A DNA stretch of 64,000 bases from Pseudomonas antarctica (GTDB lineage: Bacteria; Pseudomonadota; Gammaproteobacteria; Pseudomonadales; Pseudomonadaceae). Shown piece after piece: positions 34,401 to 43,421 of this stretch. The number at the start of each line of letters is the position of its first letter. Positions within the stretch are counted from its first letter, which is position 1. Location: assembly GCF_001647715.1 (NCBI RefSeq), contig NZ_CP015600.1, forward strand, positions 186,001 to 250,000. Direction: 5' to 3'. The position numbers and the translations under genes were made by a program. The notes under the pieces were generated by a model. It saw only the letters and a program-made list of their open reading frames with translations, was not told the origin of the DNA and made no database searches.

Positions 34401-37400
34401 GGCGTTCTCTCCAGCGCATCGGGCCAGCGCCTCACCGTGGGCGGTTTGCTGAATAACGCCCAAGGCGGCGTGATCGACAGCGGCGCAGCCCTGACCCTGA
34501 ATGCGCAAAACCTGGACAACAGCGCCGGCAGCATCAGCGGCGGCACCGCCACCAGCCTCGACCTGTTGGCGACGCTGACCAACACCAATGGCAAGTTGGC
34601 CAGCGGCGGCCCGCTGCTGATCAGCCGCGCGGCGCAGATCAACAACCAGGGCGGCCAGATTGCCAGCCAGGGCCTGTTGACCCTGCTGACTGGCGGCCTG
34701 GACAACCGCAACCGTGGCACGCTGGCCGCCAACGACCGCTTGAGCCTCACCGCCAGCGGCCTGGTGCAGAACGGCAACGATGGCTTGATCTACAGCCAGA
34801 ACGCCGACCTCAGCCTCACGGCCAACCGCGTGGACAATGGCAAAGGCACCGTGCAAAGCCAGGGCGGCATGCGCGTCGACGTGGCCGATACGCTGGATAA
34901 CCAGAGCGGCAAACTGATCGCCCAGGCGGGCGACCTGAGTGTCAACGCAGCCAGCCTCGACAACCGTGGCGGCACCCTCGCCAGCCTCAAGGCCGCACTG
35001 CAAACCCAAGTGGTCGGCGTGCTGCGCAACGGTTACGACCTCAACAACAACCGCCAGGGCGGCGTGATGCAGGGGCAAAGCCTCAACCTGCAAGCCGGCA
35101 GCGTGGATAACTATGGCGGGCGCATCGCGGCGCAGGGCGGCAACGCGCTGGTCACTACCGGCAATTTCGACAACCGCAACGGCGGGCTCTATGCCAAAGG
35201 CCTGATGCGTGTGGTCGGGCATGACTTTGATAACAGCGGCGACAACGACGGCCAGATTGCCGGCCAACACATCGACCTGGACCTGAGCGGGGCGCTCAAC
35301 AACCGCCTGGGCATCATCGAAAGCGAAACCACCCTCAAGGTGCGCGCCGCCAGCCTCGATAACCAGACCGGGCGCCTGCGTGCGCTGGGCACGGCGGGCA
35401 CCACCGAATTTGCCATCGGCGGCTTGTTCGACAACCGCAACGGTGTGGTGGAAACCGCCAACAACGACCTGACCCTCAACGCCGGCAGCTTCCAGAACCT
35501 GGGCGGCAATGTACTGCACGTGGGCACCGGCAATTTCGGCATTGCACCCGCCAACCTCAACGACGTGGGCGGCAGCCTGGTCACCCGTGGCGACTTGACC
35601 ATCACCCAGGGCAACTGGACCAACAGCAGTGTGATCCAGGCCGGGCAACTCACGGTCAATGTCGACAGCCTCGACCAGACCGCCACCGGCCAATTGCTCG
35701 GCGCCCGACGCTTTGTCGGCAATGGCGCCAACTGGACCACCCATGGCCTGATTGCCAGCGACGGCACACTCGACCTGACCTTGAGCGGCGCATTGAACAG
35801 TACCGGGCGCATCAGCAGCCTGGGCAACCTCAACCTCAGCGCGGCCCAAGCCACCCTCAGCGACACGGCAAGCATTGCCGGCGGCGGCGTCACCACCGCC
35901 AACATCGGCGGCACGCTCAACAACCGCGGGCGCATCACCGCCGCCACCGACCTGTTGCTCAACGCGGGCACGCTCAACAACTACGCGACCCTGGGCAGTG
36001 GCCAACGACTGGTCGCCACCACCGGCGCCTTGCTCAACGACCACGGCCTGATCTTCAGCGGCGGCGACATGAGCCTGCGTGTCGATGCGCTGAACAACAG
36101 CTACGCCGACCTCTACAGCATGGGCAACCTGAGCGTCGACCGCGACGGCAAGGGCGGCCTGGCCAGCAGCATCCTCAACAGTTCGTCGACGATCCAGAGT
36201 GACGGCAACCTCAGCCTGTCCGCCAATTCGATCAAAAATGAACGGGCGGTACTCACCGTCAACGACGCAGGTGTCTACACCGCCTCCGCCACCCTAGGCA
36301 CGTGCATCGAGTACGTCAACGCCGGTGACTGCCACGCCGGTGGCACACCGCGCAACTACGTGTGGGAACTGGTGACCCGCGACAAACTGGAAGTGACCGC
36401 CGCCAGCGCCGGTTCGAGCATCACCTCGGGCGGTAACATGACCCTGGCGGGCGGCGACCTGCTCAACAGCAGCAGCTCGATTGCGGCCGGTGGCAACTTC
36501 ACCGCGCGCCTGAACAACCTGGTCAACACCGGCATCGAAACCGGCGAAACCGAGACCTACCGGCTCTTTACCTCCGCCCGCACCAAACACCCGGAAGGCT
36601 GGTTCAGCGCCGCCGCTGCACTCACCAACAAATACTGGTACCAAAGCGCCGGCTACAACCCCAATGACCTCGGCGGCCTGGAAGCCACCGTGGCCAACTT
36701 CGTCGGCCTGATGGAGAAAGAGAACACCCAGTTCGGCAAAGTCACCAAAATCGCCAGTGACGACCAACGTTACGCTGCGGTGATTCAGGCCGCCGGCGCG
36801 GTAGACGTCAAGGCGCAAGCCGGTATCGACAACAGCGTGGTGCGCCTGGGCTACAACTACATCGGTGCGGGCGCCAAAACCACTACCGGCGCCACCGGTG
36901 CCAGTGGCGCAGCCGGTTACTCGACCCGGGTCACCCTCAACCAGCAACTGCCGCCTGACCTCGCCCAACAGCAGATCAACCCGTTGAGCCTGCCCGGCTT
37001 CACCTTGCCTACTGGCCAAGGCGGGCTGTTCCGCCTCAGTGGCGAAAGCGCCAGCGCGCCGGCCACTACTGGCCCGCAAGGCTGGACCCTGGGCGGCGGC
37101 AGCGTCGACCGCACGCCGGTGACCGGCCCGGTCGTACCCGGCAGCGGCACCTCGGCCGACGGCGTGGTGATCAACCGCGTGCAAGGCCTGCCAGACAGCC
37201 AGTTCGTCTCCAACCCACAGAAATACCTGATCGAAACCAACCCGCTGCTGACCAACCTCAGCCAGTTTTTAAGCTCTGATTACATGCTGTCCAAACTGGG
37301 CTTCGACCCGGACCAGGCACAAAAGCGCCTGGGTGACGGCCTGTATGAACAGCGCCTGATCCAGCAAGCGGTCATCGCCCGTACCGGCCAGCGCTTCATT

Positions 37401-40400
37401 GATGGCCAGACCAGCGACGCCTCGACGTTCAAGTACCTGATGGACAACGCCATCGGCACCAAGCAGGCACTTAACCTGGCCGTAGGCGTGAGCCTCACCG
37501 CTGAGCAAGTCGCGGCCCTGACCCACGACATCGTGTGGATGGAAAACGCCACCGTCGCCGGCCAGCAAGTGCTGGTGCCCGTGCTGTACCTGGCCCAGGC
37601 CAACAACCGCCTGGCGCCCAACGGCGCACTCATCACCGGCAGCGACCTTAACCTGGTCAGCGGCACCGACCTCAACAACGTCGGCACCCTGCGCGCCACC
37701 AACAACCTGGCGGCCAGCGCCGGGCGCAACATGGTCAACAGCGGCCTCGTGCAAGCGGGCAACCGCCTCGACCTGCTCGCCGGCAACAACCTCACCAACC
37801 GCGCCGGCGGCATCATCGCCGGGCGCGACGTCAGCGTCAGCGCAGTGAATGGCGATGTGCTCAACGAACGCACCGTCACCAGCCACCAAAGCAGCAGCGG
37901 CTACCGCACCGAACGCACCGACTTCGTCGACAACGCCGCCCGCATCGAAGCCGCCAACACCCTCACCCTGCAAGCCGGGCGCGACGTCAACAGCACCGGC
38001 GGCGCCTTCAAAAGCGGCGCCGACCTGGGCGTTCAAGCCGGGCGCGATGTGAACCTGGCCACCGCCGAACAGCGCAATGCCAACACCGTCAGCACCTACA
38101 TGCGCAGCAGCAGCGCAAACCAGTACGGCACCGTGATCGAAGCCGGGCGCGACTTCCAGGTGGTGGCTGCGCGGGATATCAGCGCCATCGGCAGCCAGCT
38201 CAATGCCACGCGTGATCTGGCGCTGGTGGCCAAGGGCAATGTGAACCTGGCGTCGGCGGCGAATGAACAGCATTCGGCGTTTAATTCCAAGAAGGTCACC
38301 AGCCAGGAAGACCACGTCCAGCAAGTGGGCACATCGTTGGTGGCCGGTGAGAACCTCTCCCTGAGTGCCGGCAACGACCTCGTCGTCAGCGCCAGCCGTG
38401 CGAGTGCCGGCAAGGAAGCCTACCTGTACGCAGGCAATGACCTGGCGCTGAACGCCGCGCAAGACAGCGACTACAGCTATTACCGCAAAACCAAAACCAG
38501 CAAAGGGTTGCTGTCCAGCAGCCAGAAAACGCGCATCGACAGCAGTAACCAGATCAGCCAGCAGGGCTCTTCCATCAGCGCTGATACCGTGGTCGTGCGT
38601 GCTGGCCGTGACATCGGCACTACCGCCAGCGACGTGGTTTCCACCAACGCCACCAGCCTGATTGCCGGTCGCAATGTGGTGATTGATGGGGCAACGGAAA
38701 CCTTTGAACAAAGCCATTCGTCCTCGACCAAAAAATCGGGCTTGATGAGCAGCGGCGGCATCGGCGTGACGTTGGGCTCAAGCAGCAACCAGAACACCTT
38801 CACCAGCAGCACCGAAACCACCCGGGCCAGCAACATCGGCAGTGTGCTGGGCAGCGTGGATATTCAGGCTGGCAAAGACCTGACCATTCGCGGCTCTGAC
38901 GTGGTTGCCGGTAAGGACATCAGCCTGGTTGGGCAAAATGTCAGCATCCTGGCTTCCGAGAACAACAACCGCAGCGAGCAGACCTCCAAGAGCAAAACCA
39001 GTGGTTTGACCCTGGCGTTGTCCGGCACCGTGGGTAGCGCGGTTGACGCCGCTTACCGGACTGCCAAGCAAGCCAAGAACGAGGACGACAGCCGTCTCTC
39101 GGCGCTGCAAGGTGTGAAGGCAGGTTTGACGGGCGTGCAAGCGTGGCAAGCGGCGCAGAAAGATGGCGGTATGAACAGCGGGAATGCTTCGCAGTTTGTG
39201 GGGATCAGCCTCTCCCTGGGTTCGCAAAAATCCGATTCCAAACAGACCCAGGAGCAGACACTCAGCCAGGGCAGCAGCCTGACGGCCGGCAACAACCTCA
39301 CCATCGTGGCGGACGGCAACGGCACGCCTGGGGCCGCAGGTGATATCCATGTACAAGGCAGCAAGCTGCAGGCCGGCAACGAAATGCAACTGGCGGCGGA
39401 GCGCGATATTCGCCTGGAAGCTGCGGCGAATAATCAAAAACTGGATGGCAAAAACAACAGCAGTGGCGGTGCGATTGGCATCAGCTTGGGGGTGGGCTCA
39501 GATGAAAGTGGCCTGAGCATTTTCGCCAATGCAAACAAGGGCACTGGTAAAGAGAAGGGCACCGGCACCACCTGGACGGAAACGACCCTGGACGCAGGCA
39601 AACAGGTCAGCCTGATCAGCGGCCGAGACACCGCCCTGAAGGGCGCGCAGGTCAGCGCAGACAAAATTACCGCTACTGTGGGGCGTGACCTTACGCTGCA
39701 AAGTCTGCAAGACACCGATAACTACAAGTCCAAGCAGACGGACGTAAGTGGGGGCGTCAGCTTCGCCATCATCGGCACCGGTGGCAGTGCAAACCTGAGC
39801 ATCAGTAAAAGCAAGATCGACTCCAAATACCAGAGTGTGCAGGAGCAAACCGGCCTGTTCGGCGGTAAGGGCGGCTACCAGATTGACGTAGGCAACCACA
39901 CGCAACTCGATGGTAGCGTGATCGGCAGCACAGCCACGCCGGACAAAAACCGCCTGAGCACCGGCACGCTGGGATGGAGCGTTTTAAAGAACAAGGCTGA
40001 GTACACAAGCCAGTTGCAGAGCGCCAGTGTGAGCAGCGGTAGCGGTAGCGGTAGCGGCAGCGATGGCGCCAATGCGTTCATCAGCAATATGCCCTCCGGC
40101 AGCTTGATCGCATTCAATCACGGCGACAGTGACAGCGGCACCACCTCATCGGCCATTTCCAACGGTACCCTCGACATCCGCGACCCTGCCAAACAGCAGC
40201 AGGACGTTGCAACGCTGAGCCACGATGTTGAACACGCCAACGGCAGCATCAGCCCCATCTTTGATAAGGAAAAAGAGCAGAAGCGCCTGCGCCAGGTGCA
40301 GTTGATTGCGGATATTGGTACTCAGGCAGTAGACATCGTTCGAACCCAAGGCCAGATCGATGCTGATAAAGAGGCGCGTGCTGAACTTGATAAGCGTGGC

Positions 40401-41903
40401 ATCAAGGACCCTGGAAAAGATGCCAAAAAAGAGGACGTCGATGCCTACAAGAAACAACTGATTGCCACTGACGCTTATCAACGGATCATGGCGGACTACG
40501 GGGTCGGCGGCAATTACCCACGTGTAGCGCAGGCGGTGACAGCAGCGTTGCAAGGGTTGGTGGGCGGCGATATCGGTTCCGCCATTGCGGGCGCGTCGGC
40601 GCCGTACATGGCGCAAGTCATTAGGAAAACCACCGGAGACAACGCTGTACTCAACACCATGGCGCATGCCGTATTGGGTGCAGTGGTGGCGCAGGCGCAA
40701 GGCAACTCTGCGGGGGCGGGGGCTGCGGGAGCTGCGACGGGTGAATTCATCGCCCATCAGTTGTATCCGGGCAAGAATACAATCGAGTTGACGGAGGAGG
40801 AGAGAGAGACGGTTGTTGCACTTTCGGGTCTAGCAGCAGGGTTGGCTGGGGGGATTGCTGGTGGTGATCTGGGCGGTGCGGTTACTGGGGCAAAGGCGGG
40901 AAGCAATGCGGTGGAGAACAACTCCCTCAGTGATATTGCAGAAGCATTAGCCGCACATAAGACACTTGAGCAGCAGGCTGAAGACCGCGTCAAAGCAGAA
41001 AACCAACACTACAAGGAGCAAAACTGCGCTGGCATGAGTGAGCAAGCGTGCTCGGTCAAGATGTATACTCAGCGGCGTGAAGAGCTCAAAGGTGCCCTGT
41101 CAGAAGGCGCAAATTTTGTACCAGTTATCGGCACAGTTAAAAGCGTAGCGGAGGCTGAGAGTGCACTTGATTACCTTGAGGTAGCAGCATCTCTTATTCC
41201 AGGTGAACGGATTATTTCCGGCACCTTGAAAATGGCACGCAAAGCTCTGAACAGGGGCGATATCAGCGAAGCATCGAAGCTGATTAGCAGCGCCAGTAAT
41301 GAGATTCAGGGTGCAAAGGCGCCATACACCTCGATTTCCTCGCCGGATGCTGAGGCTGGCATGCCGTATGCCCACCCGGTAAAGGAGGCTGGTGAAAAAG
41401 GAACAGAGCAAGTTTTACGGGAAGTCGAGATTAGTTCTGGTGGTAAAGGTGCATGGAATAAAGAGCTGAATAATCCTGTGCCGAATACCGTATATAAAGT
41501 CGATGGGAATAAAACCTTCCAAACAGATGGCTTGGGCCGCGTTGAAAAAGTCGAGTCAAATCTTTCATTGACTAAAAATGATCGGAATACATATCAGCAA
41601 TGTGTGGCAGGAAAGTGCGGTGTCACTGGGGACGAGGGTGGGCACTTGATTGCTAGTATATTCAACGGACCTGGGGAGAGATTGAACCTCCTTCCCATGA
41701 ATGGAAACTTGAATAAAGGTACTTGGAAAACTATGGAGAATACATGGGCGTCCGCACTTAAGGAGGGCAAACAGGTTAGCGTGAAGATTGAGCCTGTGTA
41801 TTCTGGTAAAAGTGTTCGGCCAGATAGCTTTAATGTGGAGTATTCAATAGGCGGTGCTCGTCCAAAAGAGATTGTATTTAAAAACTCACCGGGTGGAAAT
41901 TGA
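31464..41903 (+). CDS. TpsA/CdiA-like filamentous haemagglutinin with EndoNS-type nuclease tip
   Basis: 3479 residues from ATG 31464. An extended signal region ends LLAQAEG. The TPS secretion domain follows (residues about 45-290) with VGNPNL and VANPYG motifs. A very long beta-helix of haemagglutinin repeats (LDN..G.L.S..) runs to about 2700, then pre-toxin regions and the VENN motif at about residue 3150 (40911-40922). The last 330 residues are the toxin region; the end carries GDEGGHLIASIF and GERLNLLPMNGNLN, the core of DNA/RNA non-specific endonucleases (EndoNS_2) with the catalytic His at about 41642. After about 41.3 kb the base composition drops sharply, as usual for exchangeable CDI tips. 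Function: contact-dependent growth inhibition, by homology. The immunity gene overlaps by one base. Confidence 0.92.
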   Translation: MDVRHFAFLARQPSAALKRRDAFFGLPKRGLVLILVNALFWQPLLAQAEGIVVSNPATSVGQAGNGVPVVNIAAPNGSGLSHNQFKDYNVGPNGVILNNATGAVQNTQLGGYIVGNPNLKGGAASVILNEVNGGSPSQLRGYTEVAGQSAKVIVANPYGITCSGCGFINTPNVTLTTGKPVLDASGQLQRYQVDGGAVTIDGQGLNASNVDRFEIITRTAKINAQINARELAVIAGRNDVDAKTLNATPRADDGSTKPELAIDSTALGGMYAGAIKLVGTEAGVGVKLDGTLAASGGDIQLDANGHLSMAQAAASGAVNVNAASLDAKGPVYAGTALNVNTQGDLTNRQSLAARDRIALSAGGTLTNGDIIEAGVNTDNTRNAAGDVSLRGKAVNNTGASVIASRTLSVDAQALNNQGGTLGAKQRTQITAASVDNQSKGRILSNNGLAITADRLQNTQGGLVTSDGPLTAVVGELHNQGGEVSSLDTAALTVATLDNVAGLITAGKALSLNVGSLNNQGGLVTSQGVVNVAGNSLDNRQKGLVAGIGGVQANVVNIDNRNGELSSRSGVLVTATQLDNSDGGLVVAGGGAALNIDQLLNRNQGLISSEGLLSISARTLANNAGTLSSAGPLTLSTLGALDNRGGRLVTDGSLILNAASVDNSQNGTLSARQALSLGTADLNNQQGGQITSAEALTLDLNRGEFNNQNGLINAPLLMLNNLKNVHNQGGEISSSQAFTLTADNLDNSRGKLLSNAALTLRIGQALANVKGLIAAASVDAQATDLDNSGGTLTSRGDTVLNVAGRLANRDQGLLNASNALTLNSAELDNQNGSLLGSAIALDFGTATGDLNNTGGLITTAGNLTINHLRDLSNQGGELSSAQTLNLSGRTLNNSNGKLISNNLLVLNAENLINQNGLMSGWQGLTVSGANLDNRNSGTLSSRYGDLNATLTASLLNSAGGALVSQKALYVSAGELDNSNKGVLSSASGQRLTVGGLLNNAQGGVIDSGAALTLNAQNLDNSAGSISGGTATSLDLLATLTNTNGKLASGGPLLISRAAQINNQGGQIASQGLLTLLTGGLDNRNRGTLAANDRLSLTASGLVQNGNDGLIYSQNADLSLTANRVDNGKGTVQSQGGMRVDVADTLDNQSGKLIAQAGDLSVNAASLDNRGGTLASLKAALQTQVVGVLRNGYDLNNNRQGGVMQGQSLNLQAGSVDNYGGRIAAQGGNALVTTGNFDNRNGGLYAKGLMRVVGHDFDNSGDNDGQIAGQHIDLDLSGALNNRLGIIESETTLKVRAASLDNQTGRLRALGTAGTTEFAIGGLFDNRNGVVETANNDLTLNAGSFQNLGGNVLHVGTGNFGIAPANLNDVGGSLVTRGDLTITQGNWTNSSVIQAGQLTVNVDSLDQTATGQLLGARRFVGNGANWTTHGLIASDGTLDLTLSGALNSTGRISSLGNLNLSAAQATLSDTASIAGGGVTTANIGGTLNNRGRITAATDLLLNAGTLNNYATLGSGQRLVATTGALLNDHGLIFSGGDMSLRVDALNNSYADLYSMGNLSVDRDGKGGLASSILNSSSTIQSDGNLSLSANSIKNERAVLTVNDAGVYTASATLGTCIEYVNAGDCHAGGTPRNYVWELVTRDKLEVTAASAGSSITSGGNMTLAGGDLLNSSSSIAAGGNFTARLNNLVNTGIETGETETYRLFTSARTKHPEGWFSAAAALTNKYWYQSAGYNPNDLGGLEATVANFVGLMEKENTQFGKVTKIASDDQRYAAVIQAAGAVDVKAQAGIDNSVVRLGYNYIGAGAKTTTGATGASGAAGYSTRVTLNQQLPPDLAQQQINPLSLPGFTLPTGQGGLFRLSGESASAPATTGPQGWTLGGGSVDRTPVTGPVVPGSGTSADGVVINRVQGLPDSQFVSNPQKYLIETNPLLTNLSQFLSSDYMLSKLGFDPDQAQKRLGDGLYEQRLIQQAVIARTGQRFIDGQTSDASTFKYLMDNAIGTKQALNLAVGVSLTAEQVAALTHDIVWMENATVAGQQVLVPVLYLAQANNRLAPNGALITGSDLNLVSGTDLNNVGTLRATNNLAASAGRNMVNSGLVQAGNRLDLLAGNNLTNRAGGIIAGRDVSVSAVNGDVLNERTVTSHQSSSGYRTERTDFVDNAARIEAANTLTLQAGRDVNSTGGAFKSGADLGVQAGRDVNLATAEQRNANTVSTYMRSSSANQYGTVIEAGRDFQVVAARDISAIGSQLNATRDLALVAKGNVNLASAANEQHSAFNSKKVTSQEDHVQQVGTSLVAGENLSLSAGNDLVVSASRASAGKEAYLYAGNDLALNAAQDSDYSYYRKTKTSKGLLSSSQKTRIDSSNQISQQGSSISADTVVVRAGRDIGTTASDVVSTNATSLIAGRNVVIDGATETFEQSHSSSTKKSGLMSSGGIGVTLGSSSNQNTFTSSTETTRASNIGSVLGSVDIQAGKDLTIRGSDVVAGKDISLVGQNVSILASENNNRSEQTSKSKTSGLTLALSGTVGSAVDAAYRTAKQAKNEDDSRLSALQGVKAGLTGVQAWQAAQKDGGMNSGNASQFVGISLSLGSQKSDSKQTQEQTLSQGSSLTAGNNLTIVADGNGTPGAAGDIHVQGSKLQAGNEMQLAAERDIRLEAAANNQKLDGKNNSSGGAIGISLGVGSDESGLSIFANANKGTGKEKGTGTTWTETTLDAGKQVSLISGRDTALKGAQVSADKITATVGRDLTLQSLQDTDNYKSKQTDVSGGVSFAIIGTGGSANLSISKSKIDSKYQSVQEQTGLFGGKGGYQIDVGNHTQLDGSVIGSTATPDKNRLSTGTLGWSVLKNKAEYTSQLQSASVSSGSGSGSGSDGANAFISNMPSGSLIAFNHGDSDSGTTSSAISNGTLDIRDPAKQQQDVATLSHDVEHANGSISPIFDKEKEQKRLRQVQLIADIGTQAVDIVRTQGQIDADKEARAELDKRGIKDPGKDAKKEDVDAYKKQLIATDAYQRIMADYGVGGNYPRVAQAVTAALQGLVGGDIGSAIAGASAPYMAQVIRKTTGDNAVLNTMAHAVLGAVVAQAQGNSAGAGAAGAATGEFIAHQLYPGKNTIELTEEERETVVALSGLAAGLAGGIAGGDLGGAVTGAKAGSNAVENNSLSDIAEALAAHKTLEQQAEDRVKAENQHYKEQNCAGMSEQACSVKMYTQRREELKGALSEGANFVPVIGTVKSVAEAESALDYLEVAASLIPGERIISGTLKMARKALNRGDISEASKLISSASNEIQGAKAPYTSISSPDAEAGMPYAHPVKEAGEKGTEQVLREVEISSGGKGAWNKELNNPVPNTVYKVDGNKTFQTDGLGRVEKVESNLSLTKNDRNTYQQCVAGKCGVTGDEGGHLIASIFNGPGERLNLLPMNGNLNKGTWKTMENTWASALKEGKQVSVKIEPVYSGKSVRPDSFNVEYSIGGARPKEIVFKNSPGGN

Positions 41904-42232
41904 TGCGTAGTGATGATGATATCTACAATGACATTGGGAGTATTTTATTTCAGATTGCTCCCGATGGAGCATGTAAAATTATAATGCGTGCACAGCTATC
42001 CCAAGAGCTAGATAGCTGTGAGTATGAGTATGACTACATTGATAAACAAGGTAACGTTGCCTGGTTCACGGCAGGCGGGCGAGCCAATACAGATATTTTA
42101 GCTCTTTTAACAGAGCTGCGTAGTTGGTATGTTGAGAATAAACTTACAGGAGGGCTGCCAGCGTGGAGTGGCTGTGAGGTGACCTTGGATTTAGTTGAAG
42201 TTAAAATTAGTATAGACTTTGTTTATCCTTGA
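41903..42232 (+). CDS. YezG/DUF600-type immunity protein
   Basis: 109 residues from ATG 41903, which overlaps the tpsA stop (TGATG); GGTGGA lies upstream. The pattern DIYNDIGSILFQIAP at the start and LLTELRSWYVENKL plus a final VKISIDFVYP fit the YezG/DUF600 immunity family as I know it. YezG neutralises YeeF, a toxin with the same EndoNS type of nuclease domain, so the pairing is internally consistent. Low GC like the toxin tip, indicating the two were acquired together. Should protect the cell and its sisters from the TpsA nuclease. Confidence 0.8.
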   Translation: MRSDDDIYNDIGSILFQIAPDGACKIIMRAQLSQELDSCEYEYDYIDKQGNVAWFTAGGRANTDILALLTELRSWYVENKLTGGLPAWSGCEVTLDLVEVKISIDFVYP

Positions 42233-42256
42233 TAATTAAGCGGCAAGTTTGAAGGG

Positions 42257-42355
42257 AAATAGGGGGCAGACCCTGAGGGATCCCCAAAAATTTACCCTAA
42301 GCTCTGCGCTTGATGGCACACCTCATTAAAAGAATAGTGGTCTGACCCCTATTTT
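42257..42355. mobile_element. Remnant: RAYT-element end with an IS4 end inside
   Basis: AAATAGGGGGCAGACC (42257-42272) is a one-base variant of the RAYT-element left end. It is cut at GACC and followed at 42273 by CTGAGGGATCCCC, the 13-bp inverted end of the IS4-family element, plus about 45 bp related to that element's end. GTGGTCTGACCCCTATTTT (42337-42355) is a RAYT right end. So an IS4 copy once sat here and was mostly deleted. Confidence 0.65.
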
Positions 42356-42436
42356 CTTAATTAAAACTACTGCCAAAGGCTAAACAATGATTATGCGTTT
42401 AGAAATGGTTGAGAAAGGACTTGTAGAGAAATAGGG

Positions 42437-43053
42437 AAATAGGGGTCAGACCACGGTTTTGTTTTTTAGAGTTAAGCAGAGTTGCTCTTTAAAAATGTGA
42501 TTTATTTTTTGTAATTATTCCAATCTGTTGGCCTGTTGAAGGGCGGCTAAGCTGTAAGCTCTTATCCAGTTAGGGGTTTATATGGCTCGCCGTCCTAGGG
42601 TTTTACTGCCGGATATCCCGTTGCATATTATTCAGCGGGGAAACAATCGGTATGCGTGTTTTTATTCAGATGAAGACTATATTTTTTACATTGATACATT
42701 AGCCGTGCTTGCTGAATTGTATGGCTGTAAAGTTCACGCATTGTGCTTGATGACAAATCATGTTCATTTGTTGTTGACTCCCAGCTGCTGCGCAGGGGCT
42801 GGCTTGCTTATGAAGGGACTGGGGCAGCGCTACGTTCAATATGTCAATCGAACATATCAACGAACGGGCACGTTGTGGGAAGGCTGTTTCCGCTCCTGTT
42901 TGGTTCAACAAGAAAACTATGTTTTAGCTTGCTATCGATATATCGAAACGAACCCGGTCAGAGCCGGTATGGTTGCTCATCCGGGCGACTATTGCTGGAC
43001 CAGCTATAGGGCAAACGCACAGGGCGAGCTATCAGGCTTTATAAGCCCGGGCG
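42437..43053 (+). mobile_element. RAYT element copy 1 (left part)
   Basis: Left end AAATAGGGGTCAGACCAC (42437-42454), then a leader of about 125 bp shared by all copies and the transposase frame. At 43053 it is interrupted by copy 2; its right-hand tail (end of the transposase gene, KRVSQGVSGRPKKYEL) resumes at about 43356 and runs to the right end, which is itself split by the IS4 element at 43422. About 190 bp of the middle are missing. Confidence 0.75.
42582..43049 (+). pseudogene. RAYT (Y1/HUH transposase) copy 1, 3'-truncated
   Basis: The frame begins MARRPRVLLPDIPLHIIQRG and carries the HUH pair in NHVHLLL and the tyrosine region YVLACYRYIETNPVRAG, so it belongs to the REP-associated tyrosine transposases (IS200-like). 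The intact length deduced from copies 3 and 4 is 232 residues. Here the gene is cut after GFISP, where copy 2 begins, and the reading frame runs on as unrelated residues to a stop at 43118. The catalytic residues survive, but the last third is lost. Confidence 0.85.
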
Positions 43054-43352
43054 AAATAGGGGTCAGACCACGTTTTTCGTTTTTTAGAGTTCAGCAGAGT
43101 TGCTCTTTAAAAACATGATTTATTTTTTGTAATTATTCCAATCTGTTGGCTTGTTGAAGGGCGGCTAAGCTGTAAGCTCTTATCCAGTTAGGGGTTTATA
43201 TGGCTCGCCATCCTAGAGTTTTACTGCCGGATATCCCGTTGTATATTATTCAGCGGGGAAACAATTGGTCTGCATGTTTTTATTCAGATGAAGACTATAT
43301 TTTTTACATTGATACATTAGCCGAGTAGTAATAGTGGTCTGACCCCTATTTT
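43054..43352 (+). mobile_element. RAYT element copy 2, 299-bp internal-deletion derivative
   Basis: Perfect 18-bp inverted ends (43054-43071 and 43334-43351) enclose the common leader and only the first 42 codons of the transposase gene (ATG 43200 to TAG 43326-43328), which abut the right end. It looks like a non-autonomous, MITE-like derivative inserted in copy 1. Confidence 0.75.
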
Positions 43353-43421
43353 CTCAAAGAGTTTCGCAGGGCGTGTCAGGACGCCCAAAAAAGTATGAGT
43401 TATAAGAATAGTGGTCTGACC

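Noticed and set aside
33957..36044. 695-codon minus-strand frame opposite tpsA
   Set aside because: Antisense to haemagglutinin repeats, with repetitive VVEQ-like composition mirroring them; not a gene.
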